In this document: positions 36,046 to 46,310 of the stretch, one piece after another | How positions within the stretch are numbered: position 1 is the stretch's first letter | How the letters are laid out: each line of letters starts with the position of its first letter | Origin: Gaoshiqia sediminis | GTDB taxonomy: Bacteria; Bacteroidota; Bacteroidia; Bacteroidales; Prolixibacteraceae | Direction of reading: 5' to 3' | Assembly: GCF_025907915.1 (NCBI RefSeq) | Contig: NZ_JAPAAF010000018.1 | Location: 1 to 64,000 of the forward strand | Length of the DNA: 64,000 nucleotides | Position numbers and translations under genes: made by a program | The notes under the pieces: model-generated | What the model was told of the DNA's origin: nothing | The model's database searches: none | The model's input: the letters and a program-made list of their open reading frames with translations, nothing else

Positions 36046-38478
36046 TTAACCCATAATTACCAGCACGTCGCAAGTAGCAGATTGTTGCAGCGGAACCGTG
36101 TTTCCGTTGTTCCGTTTTCCGTTTACCCATATTTCTTTTATGCCTTTCTGAATATGATCAGGATTTCTCACTTCAATCTGGTAAGTGGTGCCCCGGAACA
36201 CCCGTTGAATACGAAAACCATCCCACTCCAGCGGAATACATGGATCAATTGTCAGCCCCTCATAATCGGGTTGGATACCCAGGATGTACCTTGAGATCGC
36301 AAAGAAGTTCCAGGCGGCTGTTCCGGTCAGCCATGAATTTTTGGCCTCACCGGGTTTCCACGAGTCTTTGCCCGCAATCATTTGTGAGTAAACGTAAGGT
36401 TCGGTTTTATGCAGTTCGCTGATTTCTTCCAAGTAAGCGGGGGCAATTTTCGAGTAATATTCAAACGCCTGGTTCCCATTGCCCAATACGGTTTCGCCAA
36501 TCATAATCCACGGATTATTGTGGCAGAAAATACCGGCGTTTTCTTTGTATCCTTCGGGGTAGCTGCTTATTTCACCTTTGGAATAGTCGTAATAGCTGTA
36601 AGCCGGATTGTTCAGGACGATGCCGTATTCGCAGTCGAGGTGCTTTTTAACGGCATTGAGGGCTTGTTGGGCGCGTCCGTCATCCTTGCCGATGCCGGCC
36701 ATGGTGCAAAAACCGTTTGACTCGATGAAGATTTTGCCTTCGTCATTTTCCTGGCTGCCAATTTTTTCCCCATAGTAATCATAGGCGCGTAAAAACCAAT
36801 CTCCATCCCAGGCGTGTTGATTGATGGCTGCTTCCATGTTTTCAACAGCTTTCCAGGCTTGTGCGGCTTCGGTTTCTTTTCCCAGGCGTTGCAGCAGGTC
36901 GGCATAATCGGCCCCGTACAGCACAAACATGCCGGCAATCATCACCGATTCGGCCACGCCACCGATTTGGTTTTCGGTGGTTTGGTACGATTCGTCTGGA
37001 TTTTTGGAGAAACAATTCAGGTTCAGGCAGTCGTTCCAATCGGCACGCCCAATTAGCGGCAACCCGTGTGGCCCAAGGTTATTGGTGACGTGTTCAAATG
37101 AGCGTTTCAGGTGATCAAGCAGCGGTTGTGCTCTGCTTTCGTCGTTTTCATAGGGGACAACTTCATTCAGAATGTCCCAGTCGCCGGTTTCTTTCAGGTA
37201 GATGGTCGTTGAAAGAATTAGCCACAACGGGTCGTCGTTGAAGTTGCCGCCAATATCTGAGTTGCCTTTTTTTGTGAGGGGTTGATATTGGTGGTAGGCG
37301 CCACCATCTTCCATCTGCGTGGCTGCGAGGTCAAGAATGCGTTCGCGGGCTTTTTCGGGGATGAGGTGCACAAAGCCAATCAAGTCCTGGTTGGAGTCGC
37401 GGAAACCCATGCCCCTCCCAATACCTGATTCAAAGAACGAGGCTGAGCGCGACATATTGAAGGTCACCATGCATTGATATTGGTTCCAGATGTTAACCAT
37501 TCGGTCAAGTTTTTCGTCATGGCTGCTGATCGAGAAGCCGGAAAGTAATTTGTCCCAATAGTTTTTCAGATCGGCAAAAGCCGTATTCACCTTTTCCACC
37601 GTGTCGAAACGGGAAATCAGCTCCAGTGCATTGTCTTTCTTAATAACTTTCGGGGCTTCCCATTTGTCGTTTTCATCGTTTTCGACATAGCCTAGCAGGA
37701 AAACGAATTCTTTTTCTTCACCCGGGTTTAGCTCCACTTCCAAACAATGCGAGGCAATGGGTGACCAGCCATGGGCAATCGTGTTGGTCGGTTTTCCGTC
37801 GGCGACCACCTGTGGCAGTTGGTACGAATTGTAGAGCCCCACAAAGGTTTCGCGGTCGGTATCGAAACCGGCAATGGGCGTATTCACATGGTAAAAGGCA
37901 AAATGGTTTCGCCTTTCGCGGTATTCGGTCTTGTGGTAAATAGTGGAGCCCTGCACTTCCACTTCGCCGGTGGAATAATTCCGCTGGAAATTGGTCATGT
38001 CGTCCAGCGCGTTCCACAGGCACCATTCCACAAATGAGAAAATCTGGAAATTTTTCTTTTCGGCTGAATGGTTTTTTAAGCGTAGTTTTTGTACCTCAAG
38101 GTTGCTTTTTAAAGGGACAAAATACAGCACTTCGGCTTCCAGTCCATTTTTGCAAGCTTGAATAGCGGTGTAGCCCATACCATGCCTGCAACTATAATTT
38201 TCGACATCGGTCTTTACCGGTTTCCAGCCTGGCGACCATACGGTATCGTTTTCTTTGATGTAGAAATACTTACCATTGTCGTCAATAGGCACATTGTTGT
38301 AACGATAGCGGGTAAGGCGCCGTAACCGGGCGTCTTTATAAAAACTGTAGCCACCGGCCGTGTTCGAAATGATACTGAAGAATTCGTCGTTGCCCAGGTA
38401 GTTGATCCAGGGCCACGGAGTTTGCGGATCCGTGATCACATATTCCCGTACGTCGTCCTTGAAATAACCGAATTTCAT
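36046..38478 (-). CDS. Cellobiose phosphorylase (GH94)
   Basis: 810-residue GH94 phosphorylase. It phosphorolyses cellobiose to glucose 1-phosphate and glucose, which saves ATP during cellulose-derived sugar use. The start [20 protein letters not shown], the [20 protein letters not shown] block and [16 protein letters not shown] are typical of cellobiose phosphorylases. The proposed catalytic Asp is in [10 protein letters not shown], with the phosphate site later around [11 protein letters not shown]. No signal peptide; cytosolic. It has its own promoter and no sugar transporter is next to it. Other GH94 specificities (laminaribiose, chitobiose) are less likely given these motifs. Confidence 0.9.
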   Translation of the reverse strand: MKFGYFKDDVREYVITDPQTPWPWINYLGNDEFFSIISNTAGGYSFYKDARLRRLTRYRYNNVPIDDNGKYFYIKENDTVWSPGWKPVKTDVENYSCRHGMGYTAIQACKNGLEAEVLYFVPLKSNLEVQKLRLKNHSAEKKNFQIFSFVEWCLWNALDDMTNFQRNYSTGEVEVQGSTIYHKTEYRERRNHFAFYHVNTPIAGFDTDRETFVGLYNSYQLPQVVADGKPTNTIAHGWSPIASHCLEVELNPGEEKEFVFLLGYVENDENDKWEAPKVIKKDNALELISRFDTVEKVNTAFADLKNYWDKLLSGFSISSHDEKLDRMVNIWNQYQCMVTFNMSRSASFFESGIGRGMGFRDSNQDLIGFVHLIPEKARERILDLAATQMEDGGAYHQYQPLTKKGNSDIGGNFNDDPLWLILSTTIYLKETGDWDILNEVVPYENDESRAQPLLDHLKRSFEHVTNNLGPHGLPLIGRADWNDCLNLNCFSKNPDESYQTTENQIGGVAESVMIAGMFVLYGADYADLLQRLGKETEAAQAWKAVENMEAAINQHAWDGDWFLRAYDYYGEKIGSQENDEGKIFIESNGFCTMAGIGKDDGRAQQALNAVKKHLDCEYGIVLNNPAYSYYDYSKGEISSYPEGYKENAGIFCHNNPWIMIGETVLGNGNQAFEYYSKIAPAYLEEISELHKTEPYVYSQMIAGKDSWKPGEAKNSWLTGTAAWNFFAISRYILGIQPDYEGLTIDPCIPLEWDGFRIQRVFRGTTYQIEVRNPDHIQKGIKEIWVNGKRNNGNTVPLQQSATCDVLVIMG

Positions 38479-38559
38479 AAAAAAGTTGTTGGGTTTATAG
38501 CCTGCTTATCAATGCCGGAAGCGGGATGTGCCTAAACTTACGGAGCATTGAATTAACGT

Positions 38560-38589
38560 CAAAATTAAGAATATTGTAAAAATAACAAA
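38560..38589 (-). promoter_or_regulatory. Promoter of the cellobiose phosphorylase gene
   Basis: On the minus strand TTTG (38589-38586) and TAATTTTG (38567-38560) are 18 nt apart, a good match to the Bacteroidota promoter. The -7 box is about 80 nt before the ATG. No operator-like palindrome was seen next to it. Confidence 0.65.
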
Positions 38590-38702
38590 AAGATCGGTGC
38601 GAATAATTTTGAAAGCCGCACTATCGTGAAATGGCACGCGCGTGGTTGAGATATCGTCGTTTTTTTAGGAAGGAAATGCAACAAGGTAGAGGGTGGAGCC
38701 AT

Positions 38703-39320
38703 TTAATTGGCATCAACAATTTTTTTCACTTCACGGTGAAAGCGTAGCAAGCTATTTTTATAAATCTGAAAGTTTTCGCTGAGTTCGTCCGTTACTTGTT
38801 CAAAAAAAATGGCCAGGCCTTTGGAGTCTTCCACATCTATCAGGCGATCGAGGAATTGCCAGCGCTTATTTTCAAACCAGTTTTCCTGCTTGAAAATGCG
38901 GCGTGCGCCATAACGATGGTGGTAATACAAGTAAACTTCCATGGCATGCTGCACGGTTTGTTTATCCATCAATCGTTTCAATCCGCCCGAGTAAGCCCTG
39001 AGTAAATACCAATACCGATTCAAGTCATCAGCATATTCCACCATGAACTTAAGGTGGATCAAATTTTTATAGAATTCAGCAATTTGCCTGTGGTCAATGT
39101 TATCCTGAAGGTCAGCCAGAACTTCAGGGACAAAAACCAGAAAATCAGACAAGAATTCATTGTCGGAGCAGGATTCTTCCGAAAATCTTGCTTTGTTGGA
39201 TAACGAATAATGTCTGAAAAAACTTTCTGCTGAGGTCATAACGTTAAAATATTTATACAATTTAAGACGATTATCGATTCTTTTCAATGGGTATAAAGAG
39301 GGACTTATTGAAGTGCTCAT
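38703..39320 (-). CDS. Unknown helical protein
   Basis: About 205 residues from the ATG at 39320; an alternative start at 39239 would give 178. I do not recognise a family. The sequence is soluble, helical and rich in Tyr, Phe, Arg and Lys (for example LNRYWYLLRAYSGGLKRLMD, YLYYHHRYGARRIFK). No Cys motif, signal peptide or membrane segment is visible. It is divergent from the fructosamine-kinase-like gene, with the upstream frames nearly touching. Coding likelihood is good because the frame is long and the opposite strand offers no rival. Confidence 0.6.
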   Translation of the reverse strand: MSTSISPSLYPLKRIDNRLKLYKYFNVMTSAESFFRHYSLSNKARFSEESCSDNEFLSDFLVFVPEVLADLQDNIDHRQIAEFYKNLIHLKFMVEYADDLNRYWYLLRAYSGGLKRLMDKQTVQHAMEVYLYYHHRYGARRIFKQENWFENKRWQFLDRLIDVEDSKGLAIFFEQVTDELSENFQIYKNSLLRFHREVKKIVDAN

Positions 39321-39428
39321 CCTGGTTATCGAGTAAAACGTTCCGGCAATCAAAAACCAATGATTGAAGAATTATTTCAGCATTCCAATACTTGCATAAT
39401 CCGGGATAATCACAGAATTTTGTTACTT

Positions 39429-40310
39429 ATGGAAGAAAACATATTGAACTTTTTGACCGAAGCCCTTCGGAACCGGTTTGGCAACAGTTTTCAGTTAATG
39501 CAAACGGTGCCGGTTGGCGGTGGCTGCATCAGTTTTGCCAGGAAACTGAAAACTAGCCACGGTACTTTCTTTTTGAAATGGAATGCTTCCTGTCCCGATG
39601 ATTTATTTGTACGGGAAGCGGAATGCCTGAACGCCTTGAGAAAGAATGCCGCTGATAGCCTGCTGGTCCCCGAAGTTTTGTTGGCCACAGAAAATGGCAG
39701 CCTGCCCGGTTTTATCCTGTTGGAATATCTCGAACCCGGCAGTGCTCCGAAGCAGGATGAGAAGTTAGGTTACGGATTGGCTCATTTACACAGGGAGGCG
39801 GGGGATAAATTTGGTTTTTCACACAACAATTATTGCGGTTTAACGCCTCAGCAAAACGATTGGACGGGGAATTGGCCGGCTTTTTTCGCAGAAAACCGCT
39901 TGGCCTACCTGGTGCGTTTGATACGAGATAGCCGTGGGATAAGCTCAGCTGATCTAAAGGTGTATGAAATGCTGATGGGCAAACTTCCGCAGCTGCTCCC
40001 TCTGCGTTCTGTGCCGGTGCTGATCCATGGCGATCTGTGGAGCGGCAACTTCCTGTACACCAGCCGGGGCCCGGCGCTGATCGATCCGGCTTCGTATTAT
40101 GCCGACCGCGAGATGGAGTTGTCTATGATGACCCTGTTTGGTGGTTTTTCCAACCGCACCTGGCACGCCTATCAGGAATCTTTTCCGCTTGAAAACGGCT
40201 GGGAAGAGCGGGTGCAATTATATCAGCTTTACCACATCCTGAACCATTTCTTGTTATTTGGCGGTCATTACGGGTATCAGGCTTTATTGATTTCTAAAAA
40301 ATTCATTTAA
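39429..40310 (+). CDS. Fructosamine kinase-like protein
   Basis: 293 residues from the ATG at 39429. It belongs to the fructosamine/ketosamine-3-kinase family (aminoglycoside-phosphotransferase fold). The ATP-binding N-lobe has VGGGCISFARKLKTSHGTFF with FLKWN (Lys in the ATP site); the catalytic loop is LIHGDLWSGNFLY with its Asp and Asn, and the metal site is in ALIDPASYYADREMELSM. These kinases phosphorylate Amadori products so that the sugar falls off the amine. The adjacent gene encodes a SIS-domain protein, which strengthens a sugar-amine role. The substrate is inferred. Confidence 0.9.
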   Translation: MEENILNFLTEALRNRFGNSFQLMQTVPVGGGCISFARKLKTSHGTFFLKWNASCPDDLFVREAECLNALRKNAADSLLVPEVLLATENGSLPGFILLEYLEPGSAPKQDEKLGYGLAHLHREAGDKFGFSHNNYCGLTPQQNDWTGNWPAFFAENRLAYLVRLIRDSRGISSADLKVYEMLMGKLPQLLPLRSVPVLIHGDLWSGNFLYTSRGPALIDPASYYADREMELSMMTLFGGFSNRTWHAYQESFPLENGWEERVQLYQLYHILNHFLLFGGHYGYQALLISKKFI

Positions 40311-40361
40311 AAAAAGTAACGGATACTTTAAATAGTCGTAACTTGTTGTTCTATAAATTTG

Positions 40362-41285
40362 ATGCTTGTGGAATCCGAACTTTTTGAAATACCATACCAG
40401 GCTGGGGTCTGTTATGAGCATAATAAGGGGCTAATTTTGCCTGAAAAAGTACCCTATATTGGTATGGGCTCGTCCTATTTTGCTGCGCTGGTATTGCGTT
40501 ACCAGGGAATGAAAATTTATCCGGAGATTGCTTCTGAATACTTCAATTATTTGGAAAAAGTCAGGCAATTTGAGAAAGCCGTGTTGATTTCCCAGTCGGG
40601 CGAAAGTAGCGAAACCCTCTGGTGTGCCGATCGTTTTGAGCAGTTTGTTCCTATTGTTAACGATTTGCGCAGTCCTTTGGCCAACCATCCGGCAGCCGAT
40701 GTTGCCGTTGACCTATGTGCCGGACGGGAGCGTTTTTCGTCCACAAAAACGTATATCAACAGCTTGACGGTATTATTTTTAGGGCATGGAATTGATCCGC
40801 AGCCGGCGTTGGAGTATAACCAGCTGTATTTTCCCTCGTTTAAAGCTCGCGGAGAAGAATGGGGCCAATTGACCTTCCGTTTGCTGAAAAAACGAAAATA
40901 CAAGGGTTTTTACATCTTGGGTGCCGGGCCTAATTTGGGTACAGCCATGCAGGCCGCGCAGGTGCTTACCGAAGCTACTAAACTCCCGTTTATCGGCATG
41001 TCATTGGCGCAATACGATCATGGGGTGAAGGAAGCAGCTGGGCGGTCGGTCGTTTTCGTCATCAACCCGGTGGGGGAACAAGGGGAGCGGACTGCCAAGC
41101 TCATTGAGAAAATTGCACTTGCCGGTGGCTTATGCATCGAATTGAAAGAAACCGGTCTGCCTGAAAAACTTAGCCCTTTTGCCACCATTATGCCCTTCTT
41201 TTTTATGGCAGCATGGCTTCGCCGAAAACTGAAAATAAAAGAACCCTTTGTGGTGGGAGGAAAAGTGACCCGGGTGACCAGTTAG
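40362..41285 (+). CDS. SIS-domain sugar isomerase/deglycase-like protein
   Basis: 307 residues with two SIS (sugar isomerase) domains: the first around VPYIGMGSSYFAALVLRYQG to LISQSGESSETLWCADRF (about 30-90), the second around FYILGAGPNLGTAMQAAQVL to LAQYDHGVKEAAG (about 180-225). It resembles the isomerase half of glucosamine-6-phosphate synthase and FrlB-type deglycases, without any glutaminase domain. It is 51 bp downstream of the fructosamine kinase, so a kinase-deglycase pair acting on glycated amines is plausible. An aminosugar deaminase/isomerase is the alternative. Confidence 0.82.
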   Translation: MLVESELFEIPYQAGVCYEHNKGLILPEKVPYIGMGSSYFAALVLRYQGMKIYPEIASEYFNYLEKVRQFEKAVLISQSGESSETLWCADRFEQFVPIVNDLRSPLANHPAADVAVDLCAGRERFSSTKTYINSLTVLFLGHGIDPQPALEYNQLYFPSFKARGEEWGQLTFRLLKKRKYKGFYILGAGPNLGTAMQAAQVLTEATKLPFIGMSLAQYDHGVKEAAGRSVVFVINPVGEQGERTAKLIEKIALAGGLCIELKETGLPEKLSPFATIMPFFFMAAWLRRKLKIKEPFVVGGKVTRVTS

Positions 41286-41932
41286 ATTTCAACAAGTTGA
41301 TTTTTAATGGCATACATCACCAGTTGCGCTGTATTTTTACACTCACTTTTTTCCAGGATGTTGGCCCGGTGCTTATCAACCGTCCGTTTCGATATGAACA
41401 GCTGATCGGCAATTTCCTGATTGGACAGGCCTTGGCAAATTAAAATCAGGATTTCAATTTCCCGATCCGACAAGCCGGTTTGGGGTTCTTTATTTTTGGT
41501 GCTGGTTCTCAGGCTATTCACCAATGTTCGGAGCAATTCCGACGAAAAATAGTTGCCTCCTTCATATACGGTTTCCAAGGCACTTTTTACCTCGTTCATA
41601 TCCGAATTTTTCAGCACGAAACCTTTTACCCCGGCATCCACCATTTTGTAATAATAATCTTCTTCGCCATACATGGAGAGGGTGATGATTTTCAACTCGG
41701 GAACCTTTTGGAGGGCTAGTTTTGCCGCTTCAATGCCGTCCATCACAGGCATATCAATGTCGAGTAAAACCAAGTCGGTTTGGGTGTGGTCAAGCAGATC
41801 GATAAATTCCTGTCCGTTGGCTGCTTCGCCAACCACCTGAAAATTGGGGAGGTTGTTGAGCAAGATGCGTAAACCGTTTCGGAACAAGGTGTGATCGTCA
41901 ACGATAATAATTTTTCGGGTGTAATCACTCAT
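41282..41932 (-). CDS. NarL/LuxR-type response regulator
   Basis: 216-residue response regulator. Receiver domain residues 5-120 with phosphoacceptor Asp58 (LVLLDIDMPVMDG) and the acidic pair near VDDHT; LuxR-type helix-turn-helix at about 150-210 (LSDREIEILILICQGLSNQE, ISKRTVDKHRANIL). It starts inside the end of the histidine kinase gene (8-bp overlap), so both are co-translated. The target genes are not evident; the stimulus is unknown. Confidence 0.95.
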   Translation of the reverse strand: MSDYTRKIIIVDDHTLFRNGLRILLNNLPNFQVVGEAANGQEFIDLLDHTQTDLVLLDIDMPVMDGIEAAKLALQKVPELKIITLSMYGEEDYYYKMVDAGVKGFVLKNSDMNEVKSALETVYEGGNYFSSELLRTLVNSLRTSTKNKEPQTGLSDREIEILILICQGLSNQEIADQLFISKRTVDKHRANILEKSECKNTAQLVMYAIKNQLVEI

Positions 41933-42881
41933 CTTCTGTTTTTACTTTAATAATAACCAAGGTGCCTTTCCCGGGTTCGCTTTCAACATGAATTTCGCCT
42001 TTTAACGAGTTGATGCGCGAAAAGATGTTCGAGAAACCCATGCCGCTTCCGGGATGTTCAAGCAATTTGGTCTTGTTAAAACCTTTTCCGTTGTCTTTGT
42101 ATGCAATGGTAAGATTTTTTTCCTCTTTGGTCAATCTGATTTCAATTTTTTTTGCCTTGGCGTGTTTGATGGTGTTGTTGATCAGCTCGCATACCACGCG
42201 GTACAAAACCACTTCCACATTGGTGTCAAAGCGTTCGTCACCCAGGTTCGAATCGATCTTTATATGGATGGCTTTGGTCGTATTAATTTTATTCGAAAAG
42301 TTGCGAAGAGCCCGGAGCAGGCCGAAGTTATCCAGTACATGCGGACTCAGGTTGTCCGATATTTCCTTGAGGGACTTGATGGCCTCGTTAATCACCATTT
42401 CGGTATTTTTCACAATTTCTTCCGATACTTTGTCGTGTTCCAGTTGTGCCAGCGACGAGACCGACATTTTTACGGTGGAAAGCAATGGTCCCAGCCCATC
42501 ATGTAAATCTTTGGCAAAGCGCTTTCGTTCTTTTTCTTCCGTTTGGATGATGGCGTTCAGGAACATTTTTTCGGTTAATCGGCGAGAGTCTTCTACCCGT
42601 TTCATGTATTTGAAAATTCGTTGGATCATAAACACGCCAATGGCAAACGCAAGCGACATGATAACCCCCGACCAAACCATGATTTCGCCCAATTCCTGTG
42701 GCTGAAAGTTGCTTACATACGGCAGGATTTCAACTAATAACCGGATAGCCATTACGATGAAGCCAATGGTGAGCAAGATCCACGAAAAATTGTATTTGGT
42801 GACCTTGGTAAGTTTTATGGCCACACCAACCGCAAAGAACTGTAGAATAATGGAAATAACAAGTAAAAATTGAAGGACCAT
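41925..42881 (-). CDS. NarX/DegS-type sensor histidine kinase
   Basis: 318-residue membrane kinase. Three hydrophobic helices (about 3-24, 32-52, 68-90) leave almost no extracytoplasmic domain, so sensing is probably in the membrane or cytosol. The HisKA_3 dimerisation domain has His127 in KERKRFAKDLHDGLGPLLS. The ATPase domain holds ELINNTIKHAKAKK (N box), YKDNGKGF and GSGMGFSNI (G boxes). It is the partner of the response regulator that overlaps its end. A -7-like TACATTTG lies 24 nt before the ATG on the minus strand. Confidence 0.94.
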   Translation of the reverse strand: MVLQFLLVISIILQFFAVGVAIKLTKVTKYNFSWILLTIGFIVMAIRLLVEILPYVSNFQPQELGEIMVWSGVIMSLAFAIGVFMIQRIFKYMKRVEDSRRLTEKMFLNAIIQTEEKERKRFAKDLHDGLGPLLSTVKMSVSSLAQLEHDKVSEEIVKNTEMVINEAIKSLKEISDNLSPHVLDNFGLLRALRNFSNKINTTKAIHIKIDSNLGDERFDTNVEVVLYRVVCELINNTIKHAKAKKIEIRLTKEEKNLTIAYKDNGKGFNKTKLLEHPGSGMGFSNIFSRINSLKGEIHVESEPGKGTLVIIKVKTEDE

Positions 42882-42904
42882 TTCAGTTGAGTTTTAGCTT
42901 GATG

Positions 42905-42912
42905 CAAATGTA
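42905..42912 (-). promoter_or_regulatory. -7 element for the histidine kinase operon
   Basis: On the minus strand TACATTTG (42912-42905) matches TAnnTTTG and precedes the ATG by 23 nt. No -33 element with correct spacing is clear. Confidence 0.45.
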
Positions 42913-42983
42913 CAAAGGTAATCGGGCATTTCATAGACTTGTCAGCAAGGAGCAAATTCGTATTTTTAACAAAAATCTGTTGC

Positions 42984-45900
42984 ATGTCTCAACTACGTAT
43001 TTATAAAGCATCGGCCGGTTCGGGGAAAACCTTTCGGCTGGCCGTTGAATATCTGAAAATTGCCTTGGCCGGCGAGTGGAATTACAAGCACATTTTGGCG
43101 GTTACTTTTACCAACAAGGCAACCACCGAGATGAAATACCGGGTAGTTCAGGAGCTGTTTCAATTAGCCCAGGGAAATCAAACGGCCTATTTGCAGGTGC
43201 TGAAGGACGAAACCGGGCTGAACGAAACAGAGCTTACCCACCGCGCACAAAAATGCCTGAAACGAATATTACACGATTATTCGCGTTTTTCCATCAGTAC
43301 GATCGACAGTTTTTTTCAGCGGGTAATCAAGGCTTTTAACCGCGAATTGGGCATCAACACAGCCTATCAGGTTGATTTGGATGAGGACCAGATTTTGGAT
43401 GAAGCTGTGGACGAACTGTTGCTTTCGATTGATGATGACCGCGATTTGCTGGAGTGGCTCAAACAATTTGCGCGCGACAAAATTCAGGAAGGGGGCGGGT
43501 GGAACCTCAAGGGCGATATCCTGAAGTTGGGAAAGCAGATTTACAACGAAACATTTAAGGAGCTGAACCAGGCCTTGCACGAAAAGCTAAACGACCGGGC
43601 TTTCATCCGAAATTACCGGCGCGATTTGCAGCAAATCATTGTTCAATATGAAAACAAGCTGAAACAAATCGGGAAAGAAGGGGTTCGCCTGATGGAAACC
43701 GCCGGGTTGACGGCTGCCGATTTTAAATACGGGAACAGTGGTGCGGCTGCCAGTTTTCAGAAAATGCTGAAGGCCGATTTCTCACCGGGTGTTCGTGTGT
43801 TGCAGGCCGCCGAAGAGGCAGCAAACCTGTTCAAGAAGAACGATCCGGCCCCGGTGCAGGACGTTGCTCGTCAATTGCACTTGCTGCTGGCCGAGGTGGT
43901 CACGTTTTATCAGCAGGAAATACAACCCTACAACACGGCCAGGCTGATCGTTAATCAGCTTTATACGCTGGGTATTTTGGTCGATTTGCAGGCCATGGTC
44001 CGCAAGGTTACCCGAGAAAAAGGCGTTATTCAACTATCCGAATCGGGAAACCTGCTGAAGCAAATTATTGCTGACTCCGAAACCCCTTTTGTGTATGAAA
44101 AAACAGGCGTGTACTACCAGCATTTTATGATTGACGAGTTTCAGGATACGTCGGGATTGCAATGGAACAACTTTCGTCCGCTGATCGGGAATTCGCTTGC
44201 CGAAAACAACCTCGGCATGTTGGTGGGCGACGTAAAGCAAGCCATTTACCGATGGCGCAGCGGCGACTGGAACCTGCTGGCCTCAAAGGTGTCGAAAGCT
44301 TTTCCGGCCAATGGGGCCACCGAGGAAACCCTGAATAAAAACTGGCGCAGTTCGGGGAACGTCATTCGTTTTAACAACCGAATTTTTCAGTTGGTGCCTG
44401 ATGTTTTGCAAAAGCATTTCAATGGGGAGCTCGAAGATGCGGGCCGCGCCGAGTTGCCGATGGAGGACCGGATTGTGCAGATTTACCGCGAGAGTTTGCA
44501 GGAAGTTGGTCAAGCGTCAGGCGATAAGGACGGGTATATTCGCATGAATTTTTATGAAAAAGGTGGCGACGAAGTTGATGAAGTCAAGCAATCGCTGCTG
44601 GACGACCTGGTTACCCAAATCAAGCGGGTACAGGATTTAGGCGCTTCGGCCAACGAAATCGCTATCCTGGTCCGGAAAAAGGACGAAGCCAAGTTAATTG
44701 CTGATTGCCTGCTTGCCGAAAAGGCAAAAATGGAAGAGCCATATAATTTCAATGTGTTGTCGAGCGAATCGCTGTATGTAAAAAATGCCGCATCGGTGGC
44801 ATTTGTTTTATCGTTGCTGGCTTTGCTGATCGACCCGGATGATGAACTGGCGCTTGCTTTTGCCAACTACCAGTACCACCGGGAAATTGAGCCTCAGCTG
44901 AAGGCAATGGGCAAACATCCGCAACTGAAACCGGCAGCGGACATGGAGCAACTGCGCATGGATTTCCGGTCTCCCTATTCACCCGATATTTCGCGCCAAT
45001 TTGAGGCCATTGAAGATGATCAAAATGAATTGTTCCTGTTTCTGAAAAGTGATTATTTCAATGATACTTTGGGATCGCGCAATCTGCAGGAAGTCATCTT
45101 TAAACTTTGTGAGATCTTCTACTTGTTCGATTTGAAAGAAGAATTGGCATATATGCAGGCATTCATCGATCAGGTTTCGGTGTTCCTGAAAAACCGAACA
45201 GCCGATATTTCTACTTTTCTGAAGTGGTGGGATGATCAGGGGCAGAAGAAGACCATTGCCGTATCGGAAGACCTGGATGCCATCCGCATTCAAACAATCC
45301 ATAAGGCAAAGGGGTTGGAGTACAATTATGTGTTTGTTCCGTTCTGTGACTGGTCGCTCGAAATATCGGCCCAACATGCTCCCATTTTGTGGTGCCGACC
45401 GGATACCGCGCCTTTTGACCAGTTGGAACTGGTGCCGGTGAAATACGCCAAAAATATGGGGGAATCGTTGTTTTACCAGGAATATTTTGTTGAGAAGATG
45501 AGCAACTATATCGACAACCTGAACTTGTTGTATGTAGCTTTTACCCGCGCCCGACAAGCGCTGTTTACCTGGTCGGGCTACGGCAAAAAACTGGGCTCGG
45601 TTGGCGATTTATTGAAAGCGGCTGTCAGCCTGGATGAACATCTTCCGGCAGGAGGCCAGCAGCATCTGCTATTGAATTTGTCGGCCAATTTTGATGAAGA
45701 AGATCAGCTGCTCGAAATTGGTGAACTGACAATCGTACCGTCGAAGAAAAAGGATACTGACCGTGCCATCCGTTTGCAGGATTTTCGTTTTGCCGACTTT
45801 AGCAACTACCTGCAACTGCGCAAAAACCACGAACACTTTTTTGAACCGGACGGAGTTGCTGAAAAAAACATCAACCAGGGCCGTTTGATTCACGAAATCC

Positions 45901-46310
45901 TGGCTAAGATTACGACAGCGAATGAATTGGAGAAAGCGGTAAACGACTTGGTTTTTAAAGGTATGCTTAACAACAACGGGGCAGAACAGATAAAACAGCA
46001 ATTGGCCAGGCTATTAACCGATCCTGCTGTAAAAAGTTGGTTCGACGGTTCGTACCGGGTGATGAACGAACGCAATATCCTGACCGGAAAACGCGGGCTG
46101 AAACGCCCGGACCGCATCATGCTGGCCGAAGGCCAGGTTGTCGTGGTTGACTATAAATCGGGCGAACAGGAACTGGATAAATACGAGCATCAGGTACGGC
46201 AATACATGCGCGAATTGCAGGCCTGCGACTACCCGAATGTCAGTGGATATATCTGGTACACCCGAACGAACAAAAGAGTTCGCATTGAGTTGGAGGGGGA
46301 AAAGAACTGA
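42984..46310 (+). CDS. AddA-like UvrD-family helicase-nuclease
   Basis: 1108 residues from the ATG at 42984. This is a large superfamily-1 helicase with a C-terminal RecB-type nuclease, of the AddA kind, for end resection of double-strand breaks. Walker A is SAGSGKTFRLA near residue 10, motif Ia VTFTNKATTEMK, motif II MIDEFQDTSG (about 388), motif VI LLYVAFTRARQALF (about 850). The C-terminal nuclease shows GRLIHEILAKI and RPDRIMLAEGQVVVVDYKSG (Asp and Lys of the PD-(D/E)xK site, about 1040-1060). The usual AddB partner is not adjacent. Transcribed alone. Confidence 0.92.
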   Translation: MSQLRIYKASAGSGKTFRLAVEYLKIALAGEWNYKHILAVTFTNKATTEMKYRVVQELFQLAQGNQTAYLQVLKDETGLNETELTHRAQKCLKRILHDYSRFSISTIDSFFQRVIKAFNRELGINTAYQVDLDEDQILDEAVDELLLSIDDDRDLLEWLKQFARDKIQEGGGWNLKGDILKLGKQIYNETFKELNQALHEKLNDRAFIRNYRRDLQQIIVQYENKLKQIGKEGVRLMETAGLTAADFKYGNSGAAASFQKMLKADFSPGVRVLQAAEEAANLFKKNDPAPVQDVARQLHLLLAEVVTFYQQEIQPYNTARLIVNQLYTLGILVDLQAMVRKVTREKGVIQLSESGNLLKQIIADSETPFVYEKTGVYYQHFMIDEFQDTSGLQWNNFRPLIGNSLAENNLGMLVGDVKQAIYRWRSGDWNLLASKVSKAFPANGATEETLNKNWRSSGNVIRFNNRIFQLVPDVLQKHFNGELEDAGRAELPMEDRIVQIYRESLQEVGQASGDKDGYIRMNFYEKGGDEVDEVKQSLLDDLVTQIKRVQDLGASANEIAILVRKKDEAKLIADCLLAEKAKMEEPYNFNVLSSESLYVKNAASVAFVLSLLALLIDPDDELALAFANYQYHREIEPQLKAMGKHPQLKPAADMEQLRMDFRSPYSPDISRQFEAIEDDQNELFLFLKSDYFNDTLGSRNLQEVIFKLCEIFYLFDLKEELAYMQAFIDQVSVFLKNRTADISTFLKWWDDQGQKKTIAVSEDLDAIRIQTIHKAKGLEYNYVFVPFCDWSLEISAQHAPILWCRPDTAPFDQLELVPVKYAKNMGESLFYQEYFVEKMSNYIDNLNLLYVAFTRARQALFTWSGYGKKLGSVGDLLKAAVSLDEHLPAGGQQHLLLNLSANFDEEDQLLEIGELTIVPSKKKDTDRAIRLQDFRFADFSNYLQLRKNHEHFFEPDGVAEKNINQGRLIHEILAKITTANELEKAVNDLVFKGMLNNNGAEQIKQQLARLLTDPAVKSWFDGSYRVMNERNILTGKRGLKRPDRIMLAEGQVVVVDYKSGEQELDKYEHQVRQYMRELQACDYPNVSGYIWYTRTNKRVRIELEGEKN

